64,000 bases of DNA, taken from the NCBI GenBank assembly GCA_017307505.1, contig JAFKEE010000029.1:62001-126000 (forward strand), in the 5' to 3' direction. The position numbers were made by a program, and so were the translations under genes. Under the pieces are notes generated by a model. That model had not been told where the DNA came from, made no database searches, and was given only the letters and a program-made list of their open reading frames with translations. Positions 53,424 through 60,406 of this stretch are shown here, in pieces (position 1 is the stretch's first letter; each line of letters begins with the position of its first letter). The DNA is from Acidobacteriota bacterium. Lineage in GTDB: Bacteria > Acidobacteriota > Terriglobia > Bryobacterales > Bryobacteraceae.

Positions 53424-54298
53424 GAGCCGGCCAGGATCTCATCGAAAATCAGCGGCTTGGTGACGGTCCAACCAAAGTAGCGGGCGGCCTTTGTGCTGCC
53501 GGCGCGGCAATCCATGGCCAGGCAGTCGGCCACCAGGCCGATGTGCTCCCGAGCCACTTCCAGCGGAATCGACTCGATCCTGCCTTCCAGCCCGCAGGCC
53601 TTCGCGACGGCGCGGGCAATCTTCTCCTGTGGTTGGGGCATACCACCGCACGCGAAAAACAACTCGCCGGAGGCCGGTTCGGTCACGGCGCGCACGTAGA
53701 GGTCGGCCAGATCGTCGATGTGCACGCTCGACCAGCAATTGGCGCCCTTGCCGATGATCCGGACCGCGCCGTATTCTCTCGCGTCCGCAAAAAGACTCCC
53801 CACGATGCCGCCGCCGCGCCCATACACCACACCCGGCCGCAGCACGACAGGACGGACTCCGGAACTCTTCGACTCCAGGACCATCTCTTCCACCGCCGGG
53901 CGCCACGACACCAATTCCGGTGGATGCAGTGCGCAGATCTCACCCACCATCCGGCCGTCGGTATCCCCAACAACCCAGACACCGCTGGTGTAGACGAACG
54001 CCCGCTTCGACCCGGCCAGGGCCGAGAGCATCGCCCCCACCGCCGCTTTGGCGATGGCGCCCCGCTCGGGGCCAGCCGCATCGGCGGCGTGGATCACGGC
54101 GTCCGCATCAGCAACGGCCGCGCGCAGGCTGTCCGGGTCCGTCAGGTCGCCGCGCCGGGCCACAAAGCCCTTCGACTCCAAAAGATGGGCCTTATCTTCC
54201 GACCGGGCCAACCCCTGCGGCTGGTGCCCTGCGGCCTTCAAAGCTTCGCAGACGGCAGACCCGATATAGCCGGTCGCGCCGGTCACCAGAACTTTCAT
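53411..54298 (-). CDS. NAD-dependent epimerase/dehydratase family protein (extended SDR)
   Basis: A 295-residue extended SDR. The Rossmann motif GATGYIG is at residues 7-13, DADAVIHAADAAG follows, and VYTSGVWVVGDTDG carries the active-site Ser region. However, the usual Y-x-x-x-K is not obvious: after the SGVW segment comes WRPAVEEMVLES instead of YxxSK, as in several atypical NmrA/SDR-e members that bind but may not reduce sugars. RPGVVYGRGGGIVGSLF and SSVHIDDLADLYVRAV are conserved. Its role could be nucleotide-sugar modification or a redox-sensing function. Its upstream region is the structured non-coding segment beginning at 54299. Confidence 0.8.
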   Translation of the reverse strand: MKVLVTGATGYIGSAVCEALKAAGHQPQGLARSEDKAHLLESKGFVARRGDLTDPDSLRAAVADADAVIHAADAAGPERGAIAKAAVGAMLSALAGSKRAFVYTSGVWVVGDTDGRMVGEICALHPPELVSWRPAVEEMVLESKSSGVRPVVLRPGVVYGRGGGIVGSLFADAREYGAVRIIGKGANCWSSVHIDDLADLYVRAVTEPASGELFFACGGMPQPQEKIARAVAKACGLEGRIESIPLEVAREHIGLVADCLAMDCRAGSTKAARYFGWTVTKPLIFDEILAGSYLS

Positions 54299-54340
54299 CG
54301 AGCGTGAATCTCCCAGCTATGGAGTGTAGCGTGTGACGCG

Positions 54341-54458
54341 GGAAAAAGGTGTCCTAACGGAGGGAAGGCCCTGTGGCGGGGAGCCGCAGGGCCTTCTTCA
54401 GAGGGGCTTGTGAGGGGCTGGGTCCCCTCACGGGATGTTTATAGTCGATGACGACTTT
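54341..54458 (+). ncRNA. Three-hairpin structured RNA element, copy 1
   Basis: Order: GGAAAAAGGTGTCCT lead; hairpin P1 with 9-bp arms 54365-54373/54387-54395 extended by a U-G and GGC/GCC around loop GGGGA; linker CAGAGGGGCTT (54399-54409); hairpin P2 with 8-bp arms 54410-54417/54424-54431 and loop CTGGGT; GGGATG; hairpin P3 AGTCG-ATGA-CGACT (54443-54456). The same order recurs in copy 2 with stems changed in sequence but still paired. I do not recognise it as a known riboswitch, sRNA or REP class. Orientation is inferred from the terminator after copy 2. Confidence 0.7.
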
Positions 54459-54523
54459 AATTGTCTTTATATACTGCACATCGCGTGCCAAAGCATGTTA
54501 AACGGGGAATCAACAACTTACAG

Positions 54524-54587
54524 TGCACCTGGTTGGGCTTGCCCCCACACAACTGGGGCAAGGGGTGGGTGAATCTTAACAGGTGCA
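54524..54587 (+). ncRNA. Nested hairpin between the two element copies
   Basis: An outer stem TGCACCTG (54524-54531) with CAGGTGCA (54580-54587), both perfect over 8 bp, encloses an inner stem CTTGCCCC (54538-54545) with GGGGCAAG (54555-54562), also perfect over 8 bp, with a 9-nt loop. Two nested perfect 8-bp stems within 64 nt are unlikely by chance. It may be part of the same transcript as copies 1 and 2 or a separate RNA. Confidence 0.55.
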
Positions 54588-54700
54588 TAAACCAACTGGG
54601 TTATATTTCGCATCTCAATATCCGATTAGCGGAATAGCCCCAACCATCGCCCATTTGGGGACACAGCAGGCCCAACGCAGGATGGCAGGAGAGGTGGGGG

Positions 54701-54818
54701 AAAAGGTGCCCTGAAAAGCGTAGAGGCCGTGTGGCTGGGGACCGCACGGCCTCTGTCAGAGGGGCTTGCAAGGAGCTGGGCCTCCTTGCGGGGATGCAAT
54801 TAAGTCGATGACGACTTA
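54701..54818 (+). ncRNA. Three-hairpin structured RNA element, copy 2
   Basis: Same layout as copy 1: AAAAGGTGCCCT lead; P1 with 10-bp arms 54722-54731/54745-54754 and loop containing GGGGA; linker CAGAGGGGCTT (54757-54767), identical to copy 1; P2 arms 54768-54775/54782-54789 with loop CTGGGC; GGGATG (54791-54796); P3 TAAGTCG-ATGA-CGACTTA (54801-54818). Against copy 1, two P1 pairs and three P2 pairs differ by double compensatory changes. An intrinsic terminator follows 29 nt later, upstream of the histidine kinase gene. Confidence 0.72.
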
Positions 54819-54846
54819 TGTTGATCTAAGTATGCATTACGGACAT

Positions 54847-54867
54847 AAGACTCCGCAAGTCTTTTTT
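54847..54867 (+). terminator. Intrinsic terminator after element copy 2
   Basis: AAGACT (54847-54852), loop CCGCA, AGTCTT (54858-54863) and then a run of T to 54867. It has both a stem and a U-tract in the plus direction only. It ends 78 nt before the histidine kinase ATG, so it either terminates a small RNA containing copy 2 or acts as an attenuator for the kinase gene. Confidence 0.65.
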
Positions 54868-54945
54868 ATATTATTACTTCTTCATTGTTGCCACATCTCC
54901 TCACACTCGCAGCCCACTGTACGATTGAGTAAAGAGAACCTGCCA

Positions 54946-56133
54946 ATGACTGACGATTCTCACTATCTGCCCTCCGCCCGCCTCCCACGCGCCGCCGTGC
55001 GCGATCAGGGGGCAACGGCGCTTGGGCAGGAGACGCTGCTGAAGCTGCTGGACACTTCAAGTGATTCCCTGGCCGTGCTCAATCCGCAACGCCAGATTGT
55101 CTACTGCAACGAGACCTGCTGGCGTCTGGCCGGACTTGCCAGCCTCGACGAGGCCATTGGAATGAGGCCCGGTGAGTTGCTGCGCTGCGTCAATGTGAAG
55201 CAGCGGCCGGGCGGTTGCGGCACCACGGACAACTGCAGGTTCTGCGAACTGGCCCAGGCGCTGGTGAAAGGCCAGCAGGGTCTCACCACCGCCGGCAGGT
55301 GCCTCATCGAGTCAGGAGACGGCGGGCTGTCCTGCGATACCGAATACCGCGTGCAGGTCACGCCCCTGCCGGAAGCCGGCCCGGGCTGGGTCTGCTACCT
55401 GATCGCAGACATCAGCGCCGAGAGCAAGCGCAGGGCTCTCGAAAGAACCTTCTTTCACGACATCCTGAACCGGGCCTTCTCCCTGGAGGGCGTCGCCGAG
55501 GCCCTGGCCGACGACACGCTGTCGCCCTCTGAGCGCAGTGAGTTCAACGCCATGCTGGGGGTGGCCGTGCGAGGCATGACGGAGGAACTGAGAAGCCAAC
55601 GTATCCTGCTCGCCGCCGAATCGGGCGAATTGGCCGCCGATCCGCTGCCGATTAACAGCCTCACCGTGCTGCGCGATGCCATGAGAACCTGCGCGACGTT
55701 CTGGTTGGAAGAATGCGCCCGGCTCGAAATCCAGGGCGGCGCCGAATCCATCGAATTCGAGAGTGACCCTGCACTGCTCGGCCGCGTTCTCATTAACCTC
55801 CTGAAGAATGCAGTGGAAGCATCCGGCCCGGGCCACTCCATCACGGCGGGCTGCCGCCGGGAGAGCGACGAAGTTCACTTTTTTGTCCACAACCAGCAGG
55901 CAATGGAGCCGACCGTGGCCGCGCGCGTCTTCCAACGGGCCTTCTCTACCAAAGGACGTGGCCGCGGCCTGGGCACCTATGGCGCCCGTTTGTTGACGGA
56001 ACAATACCTGGGTGGCCAGATTTCGTTCGAATCAGATCCTGGTTCAGGCACGACCTTTCTGGTCCGGCTGCCTGTGCGCAAGCGGCCCAGCCAGGTGGAA
56101 CACCACGAACCGGCTGTTGGCGCCGCCCGCTAG
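54946..56133 (+). CDS. PAS-domain sensor histidine kinase with a four-cysteine cluster
   Basis: A 395-residue soluble kinase with no membrane helix. The PAS domain (about residues 30-160) contains DSLAVLNPQRQIVYCNETCWRLAG and a cysteine cluster at 81, 91, 97 and 100 (C-x9-C-x5-C-x2-C, including GGCGTTDNCRFC), suited to binding a metal or Fe-S centre or to thiol redox sensing. The phospho-acceptor is probably His171 in FFHDILNRAFSLEGVAEAL. The ATPase domain has the N-box NLLKNAVEAS (284-293) and STKGRGRGLGTYGARLL. The start ATG 54946 has only a weak purine stretch upstream. Longer in-frame starts lie inside the RNA element and are unlikely. No response regulator is adjacent on this strand. Confidence 0.87.
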   Translation: MTDDSHYLPSARLPRAAVRDQGATALGQETLLKLLDTSSDSLAVLNPQRQIVYCNETCWRLAGLASLDEAIGMRPGELLRCVNVKQRPGGCGTTDNCRFCELAQALVKGQQGLTTAGRCLIESGDGGLSCDTEYRVQVTPLPEAGPGWVCYLIADISAESKRRALERTFFHDILNRAFSLEGVAEALADDTLSPSERSEFNAMLGVAVRGMTEELRSQRILLAAESGELAADPLPINSLTVLRDAMRTCATFWLEECARLEIQGGAESIEFESDPALLGRVLINLLKNAVEASGPGHSITAGCRRESDEVHFFVHNQQAMEPTVAARVFQRAFSTKGRGRGLGTYGARLLTEQYLGGQISFESDPGSGTTFLVRLPVRKRPSQVEHHEPAVGAAR

Positions 56134-56816
56134 TCGAGGTCGAAGCCCCGGCGCAGCATTTGCACGCTGAGGACCCCCTCGACTGCCTGCAGTGTCTTGA
56201 TCAGGTTCGGTGGCGTCTGCCCGGCCGCCGGACGAACCCGGTACGCGCCGTCGAGCGAAGCGCCCTGTTTGCCGGTCCCCATCGAGACCAGTTCCCGCTC
56301 CTTGAGCAGGCTCCCGATGGCCGCAGTGACGATTCCGTCCAGGTCGCAATCCAGCCCGGTCCGAACCTTGAGAATATACTCAGGCTCCGGATTCGTCGAA
56401 GCCTTCGCCCGCAACAGCAGCAGCGCCTCGGCCAGGGCCACCACTCCGAGCCCGATCGAGGCCACCCAGAGGCTCCGGGCCCCCACCGCCATTCCGACGA
56501 TCACCGCGAAGATCACATAGGCCGTATCCTGCGTGTCACGCACCACGGTGCGGAACCGGACAATCGACAGTGCCCCTACCAGGCTGAACGCCCGCGCCAC
56601 ATTATCCCCAATCACCTGCGTCACCATGGCGATCAATACGCAAAGCAGCAGCAGGGTCGTGGGGAACTGCAGCCCGGTGTTGAGTTCCCGGCGAGTGAAC
56701 TTGTAGATGCCGCCGATGAGCGCCCCGAAGAACAGCGCCGACATCAGCCGGATGAAGACATCAAACGGCTCGACGTGCGGACCATTGGCGAACGGGGTGA
56801 TCAGAAAGTCACGCAC
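56130..56816 (-). CDS. DUF4956 membrane protein
   Basis: A 228-residue inner-membrane protein of the DUF4956 family. Four hydrophobic segments occupy roughly residues 18-140 (MSALFFGALIGGIYKF, TTLLLLCVLIAMVTQVIG, YVIFAVIVGMAVGA, LWVASIGLGVVALAEALLLL), with the conserved cytoplasmic GALSIVRFRTVVRDTQDTAYV between them. The C-terminal 80 residues form a soluble ferredoxin-like domain. DUF4956 proteins regularly occur with VTC and CotH genes, as here. The first 16 bp overlap the end of the VTC gene. The role is unknown; a membrane partner for the VTC polymerase is the usual proposal. It is convergent with the PAS kinase gene. Confidence 0.9.
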   Translation of the reverse strand: MRDFLITPFANGPHVEPFDVFIRLMSALFFGALIGGIYKFTRRELNTGLQFPTTLLLLCVLIAMVTQVIGDNVARAFSLVGALSIVRFRTVVRDTQDTAYVIFAVIVGMAVGARSLWVASIGLGVVALAEALLLLRAKASTNPEPEYILKVRTGLDCDLDGIVTAAIGSLLKERELVSMGTGKQGASLDGAYRVRPAAGQTPPNLIKTLQAVEGVLSVQMLRRGFDLD

Positions 56817-57583
56817 GGCGCACCTCCGGCAGTGAATCCGGCCGGCTCAGTTTCGACCAGGCTGCCAAACCGCCCCAGGTTCAGCGCTTTCCCGGCCGAA
56901 CGGTATTTCGACGAATTCCGCGGATTCAACGAGAAGTCATCCATGAACCGCTGGAACAGCGCCGGCACTTCACCGCGGTACTTCAGCTCCAGCACGATCC
57001 GGTCTTCCGACAGGGAAACGGTGGGCCGCCGGGCCTCAAACGCGAAACCCTGCACCGGCACCGCGCGCACGGCGTCGTCGAGGGTCAGACGGATGGGTCC
57101 GGACTCCGTCATGCCCATCCGGGCCGTGCGCGCGTATGCGATCTGGCACACCGGCCGCAGGCCGCGCGCCAGAATGCGTCGGTGGAACCAGTAGCCGGCC
57201 CAGCCTCTCTTCGCTTCCGGTTGGGCCAGCTTCGAAATCTCCCCCATCTCGATCTGGGAGCGTTTCTTGCAGACGAGGCCGCGGCTCTTCATCTTCCGTT
57301 CCAGGAAGATCACGTCACTCGACCCGTACCGCCGGACCCTGTATTTGCCGCGCCCAAACGAACCCGTGCGGGCCAGCACATCGAACTCCGCCGTATCGAG
57401 ATAAAGCGTCGTGATGGAGTAGGCGTCCTGATCGGCGCCGCGGCCGTGCGGGTCGGCCAGCATGTTGCGCCGCGCCCACGAGCGCACCTCCTCGGCCAGC
57501 GGCCGTCCAATCACGAACTTCAGTTCGGAGGCGAACTTCCTGAACTGTCCCGGATCGATGGAAGGTGATTGCAAGGTTTCCAT
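56801..57583 (-). CDS. VTC-domain polyphosphate polymerase-like protein
   Basis: A 260-residue protein with the VTC tunnel-domain pattern: ELKFVIGRPLAEEVRSWAR, YSITTLYLDTAEFDVL, KYRVRRYGSSDVIFLERKMKSRGLVCKKR, and the late VLELKYRGEVPALFQRFMDDFSLNPRNSSKYRSAG. The alternating basic residues (RVRRY, ERKMKSR) and Glu residues (ELK, LERK, LELKY) line the ATP/polyphosphate tunnel in yeast Vtc4. A related function, making or binding an anionic polymer from ATP, is expected. No SPX or membrane domain is present; the DUF4956 protein could anchor it. It starts 18 bp after the CotH gene ends and overlaps the DUF4956 gene, so the three form an operon. Confidence 0.92.
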   Translation of the reverse strand: METLQSPSIDPGQFRKFASELKFVIGRPLAEEVRSWARRNMLADPHGRGADQDAYSITTLYLDTAEFDVLARTGSFGRGKYRVRRYGSSDVIFLERKMKSRGLVCKKRSQIEMGEISKLAQPEAKRGWAGYWFHRRILARGLRPVCQIAYARTARMGMTESGPIRLTLDDAVRAVPVQGFAFEARRPTVSLSEDRIVLELKYRGEVPALFQRFMDDFSLNPRNSSKYRSAGKALNLGRFGSLVETEPAGFTAGGAPCVTF

Positions 57584-57601
57584 GACTGACTCCTGTGGGC
57601 A

Positions 57602-59611
57602 CTACGGCTGCTGCATCGGAGGACGGCCGCCAGGCGGTCCAAAACCGCCGGGCATGCCGCGCGGCGCCAGGTCCCGGTTGATCCCAGACCGGACCTGCTC
57701 CTCCGTCAGAGAACCAGTCTTGGCTCCGCCCCAGTTGTCAAACCACTTGGCGAAGCCGCGCGTGAATTGTTCGCGCGTGATCGGCGCATTCTGCGCAGCG
57801 CCCATAGCCTGCTGGAACGCCGGAGCCAGGAACATGGCCGGCCCCATACCGCCCGGACCACCAGGACCGCCGAATCCGCCCCGGCCACCCGGACCTTTCT
57901 CATTCCCCGTCTGCCCCTGCGACTTGCCCGCCAGTTGCGCCGTCACCGATTGCGATCGCGGACCCACAAAGCCCTTGATGGGCTTCATGCCGCCCATCCG
58001 CGGACCCATCCTGCCCCCAGGACCGCCGCCCGGACCCTCACCCGGACCACCCGGCCCCATTCCCCCGCCCGGAAAGCTCGCCGGCTCTACCTGCTGGCCG
58101 GAGACCGCCTTCTCAAATCGCGCCAGTTTTTCCGGCGATTCCTCTTGCACCGCCGGACGGATGAGCGCCGCCGTCTCATCCACCTGCTTCGAGATCCGCC
58201 CCGGCTCACCCACGGTCCGGTTGATCTCCCCCAGTTTGGCCAGGTACAGCTTCTTGAACTCCTCCACCTGGAACACCCGCTCCAGGAAGCGGTTCTGCCC
58301 CTGCCACGGCCGCTGGATGCTCAAGTCCGTGCTGCCGCCCATTGGGAACTGCCCGAACGAGTGGTCCAGATCCCAGGGCAGGAACAGGAACTTGTTCGAC
58401 TGCGGGTGCAGGTAAACGTAGTAGTTCTGCCCCATCGAGAGCAGGCTGTCCATGTTGGAGAGCCAGACGGTCGCCGCCATGAACCGTGCGAATTCGTCCA
58501 GATCCAGGTAGCTCTTCAATCCCGAAGCAAAGGCCGCATCGTTCGCCGAACTCACGAACCGCGCAAACTCGATTACCCGCTTCTTCTGTGCTTCCGTGAG
58601 GTCCTCCTTCGGGTCGTACATCCGCTCGTACTTCGACCAGTCGTCCCCCATATCCGTAAAGAGGTTCTGGCCCACCGGCTTGAAGATGGCACCGTCGCGC
58701 GTCCCAAACCGCTCCTCGGCAAAGTGTTTGTCGATGTCCTCCACCACGGAGTACAACCCAAAGTATTTCCGGTCATACTTACCCGGCACGGTCACGAACA
58801 CGCGGGCATACGACGTACGCGGCGAAGGCACACCCGCATCCCGGAAAAGCCGGTAGGACAGCGGCTCATTCATCCAGCTCGCATCGGTGACATTGTTGTG
58901 CAGATTGAGCTTGGTCAGGCCCGCCAGCTTTTGCCCCTTGACGTATTTGTTCAGGTCGAGCTTCAGCGACTTCTTGATGGAGTTGCGCGACTCCATATAG
59001 GAGTTGTTGCCCTTGAAGCGCACCGCCACGTCGCGAAACTGGGTGCCGTCGAAATCCAGATCAGCGTGTACATATTCAAAGTTGATGCCCGACATTGCCG
59101 AGATGCCGTTCCGCTTGCTGGTCCCGTTGCGCGGAGGCATTCCTGGTCCTTCTCCGCCGGGACCGCCGGGCCCGGGCATCGGTGCCAGGGTATTCAAGCC
59201 CACCCGCAGCTGTTCCGCCGTCAGTTTCCCGGTCTTCTGTTTGTCCCAGGCTTCAAACCAGGCATTGCCCAGACCTGTGAACTCCGCCGCGGACAGCTTT
59301 CCATCCTTGTTCGTGTCCCCCTTCATAAAGGCCGGCGCGACGAACATCGCCGGGCCAAACCCGCCGGGACCGCCCGGTCTGCCAGGACCACCCGGTCCAC
59401 CGGGAAACTCTCCGCCGCCCTTGGGCTCAATCGCGTTCCACTGGTCGGCCGTGAACTTCAGATGGATCGTCCAGATCCTGGCATTCTGGAAGACCTCAGC
59501 CGGTTTCGCGGGAGGCGCCGCAACCGCCAGACCAGCCAACCCCAGCACGGCCGCGGCAGCCCAGAGCTTACGCCCACCGGCTGTGCGCTTCGGATTTCGT
59601 TCGTGACTCAT
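57602..59611 (-). CDS. CotH-family spore-coat-kinase-like exported protein with EF-hands and Gly/Pro-rich linkers
   Basis: A 669-residue exported protein (signal LWAAAAVLGLAGLAVAAP). The CotH kinase-like domain is split: its first strands (RIWTIHLKFTADQWNAIEP) are followed by a Gly/Pro-rich stretch and an inserted EF-hand pair (GDTNKDGKLSAAEF, then a weaker KTGKLTAEQ). The core resumes at VRFKGNNSYMESRNSIKKSLKLDLN, with GLYSVVEDIDKHF and FLFLPWDLDHSFG. A second Gly/Pro/Met-rich region and a degenerate EF-like copy (APITREQFTRGF, KTGSLTEEQVRSG) close the protein. CotH proteins phosphorylate secreted proteins using ATP outside the cell. Calcium or magnesium control through the EF-hands is plausible. 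First gene of the CotH-VTC-DUF4956 operon. Confidence 0.9.
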   Translation of the reverse strand: MSHERNPKRTAGGRKLWAAAAVLGLAGLAVAAPPAKPAEVFQNARIWTIHLKFTADQWNAIEPKGGGEFPGGPGGPGRPGGPGGFGPAMFVAPAFMKGDTNKDGKLSAAEFTGLGNAWFEAWDKQKTGKLTAEQLRVGLNTLAPMPGPGGPGGEGPGMPPRNGTSKRNGISAMSGINFEYVHADLDFDGTQFRDVAVRFKGNNSYMESRNSIKKSLKLDLNKYVKGQKLAGLTKLNLHNNVTDASWMNEPLSYRLFRDAGVPSPRTSYARVFVTVPGKYDRKYFGLYSVVEDIDKHFAEERFGTRDGAIFKPVGQNLFTDMGDDWSKYERMYDPKEDLTEAQKKRVIEFARFVSSANDAAFASGLKSYLDLDEFARFMAATVWLSNMDSLLSMGQNYYVYLHPQSNKFLFLPWDLDHSFGQFPMGGSTDLSIQRPWQGQNRFLERVFQVEEFKKLYLAKLGEINRTVGEPGRISKQVDETAALIRPAVQEESPEKLARFEKAVSGQQVEPASFPGGGMGPGGPGEGPGGGPGGRMGPRMGGMKPIKGFVGPRSQSVTAQLAGKSQGQTGNEKGPGGRGGFGGPGGPGGMGPAMFLAPAFQQAMGAAQNAPITREQFTRGFAKWFDNWGGAKTGSLTEEQVRSGINRDLAPRGMPGGFGPPGGRPPMQQP

Positions 59612-59642
59612 AGCGTTCTACCGCCACACTAGCCGAAGCGAC

Positions 59643-59717
59643 CTTAAGAGAAAGTGAAGCGGCGGCCCGGCTGCCACGAGTACAAAACTTAACGTTCTTC
59701 ATGTTCTCTTAGGGTTC
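59643..59717. promoter_or_regulatory. Candidate response-regulator boxes in the CotH / two-component divergent promoter
   Basis: A palindromic CTTAAG (59643-59648) continues into AAGAGAA, and its near inverse TTCTCTTAGG occurs at 59704-59713. GTTC occurs as direct repeats at 59694, 59703 and 59714 (spacing 9 and 11), near the helical-turn spacing used by OmpR-family dimers. TAGAGT at 59725-59730 could be the -10 of the regulator gene. Confidence 0.4.
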
Positions 59718-59746
59718 GGTTTGTTAGAGTTCTGACGTAGAAACCG

Positions 59747-60406
59747 ATGCGTGTCCTGATCGTGGAAGACGAACCCGACCTGCTGATGAGCCTTCTGCGC
59801 GCGGTGCGCGACGAGGGCTACGCCGCCGATGGCGCCGCCGATGGCATCGAAGGCCTGTTCAAAGCGGAAAACAACGATTACGACGCCCTGCTGCTCGACG
59901 TCATGCTGCCCGGCATGGACGGCTGGGAACTCCTGCGGCGGCTGCGGCTCTCTAAAAAGACGCCGGTGCTCATGCTCACGGCCCGCGATGCCGTCCGCGA
60001 CCGCGTGCGCGGCCTCGATGCCGGCGCCGACGACTATCTCGTAAAACCCTTCGATCTCGATGAACTGCTGGCCCGCCTCCGCGCCCTCATCCGCCGCGCC
60101 GCCAGCCAGTCGCAGCCCATTCTGGATCTGGGCGACGTCGCCATCGACACCGCGGCCCGCACCGTGACGAAGCAGGGCCAGGAAGTCGTGCTCACCGCCC
60201 GCGAGTATTCCCTGGTGGAATACCTTGCACTGCACCAGGGCTCCGTCGTCACCCGCACCATGCTCTACGAGCACCTGTTCGACGAGAACGATACGACCCT
60301 CTCCAACCTCCTCGACGTCCACGTCTCCAACGTCCGCAAGAAACTGGGCCACGACTTCATCACCACCCGCCGCGGCCACGGCTACTCCATCGGAGCCCAG
60401 CCATGA
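59747..60406 (+). CDS. OmpR-family response regulator
   Basis: A 219-residue two-domain regulator. The receiver (about 1-120) has the acidic pocket VEDEPDL, the phosphorylatable Asp51 in LLLDVMLPGMDGWELL, Thr in MLTARD and the Lys in YLVKPFDLDELLARL. The C-terminal winged helix (about 130-219) contains LTAREYSLVEYLALHQGSVVTR and SNLLDVHVSNVRKKLG. It is coupled by an ATGA overlap to the following sensor kinase and is divergent from the CotH operon across 135 bp with repeated GTTC/AAGAGAA motifs. Control of the CotH-VTC-DUF4956 operon and autoregulation are likely but inferred from position. Confidence 0.94.
   Translation: MRVLIVEDEPDLLMSLLRAVRDEGYAADGAADGIEGLFKAENNDYDALLLDVMLPGMDGWELLRRLRLSKKTPVLMLTARDAVRDRVRGLDAGADDYLVKPFDLDELLARLRALIRRAASQSQPILDLGDVAIDTAARTVTKQGQEVVLTAREYSLVEYLALHQGSVVTRTMLYEHLFDENDTTLSNLLDVHVSNVRKKLGHDFITTRRGHGYSIGAQP

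Larger units (their letters stand above)
54299..54945. other. 647-bp structured non-coding region
   Basis: No credible gene on either strand. From the left: the upstream region of the minus-strand epimerase gene (54299-54340), three-hairpin element copy 1, a spacer with a nested hairpin (54524-54587) and a smaller CCCCAA/TTGGGG hairpin (54638-54660), element copy 2, an intrinsic terminator, and a 78-bp AT-richer stretch before the histidine kinase ATG. The density of perfect stems is far above that of other spacers in the window. Confidence 0.8.

Noticed and set aside
54341-54818. Interpretation of the duplicated element as an insertion sequence, MITE or CRISPR
   Set aside because: No terminal inverted repeats, no target-site duplication, no transposase and only two copies about 240 bp apart; compensatory stem changes fit RNA structure better than recent transposition.
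54766-54945. In-frame upstream extension of the PAS kinase gene
   Set aside because: It would begin inside element copy 2 and run through the intrinsic terminator; no start signal, and the extra residues look unlike a PAS kinase N-terminus.
57767-59632. 621-codon plus-strand open frame opposite the CotH gene
   Set aside because: His/Arg-rich shadow of the Gly/Pro-rich CotH coding sequence; CotH and EF-hand motifs are on the minus strand.
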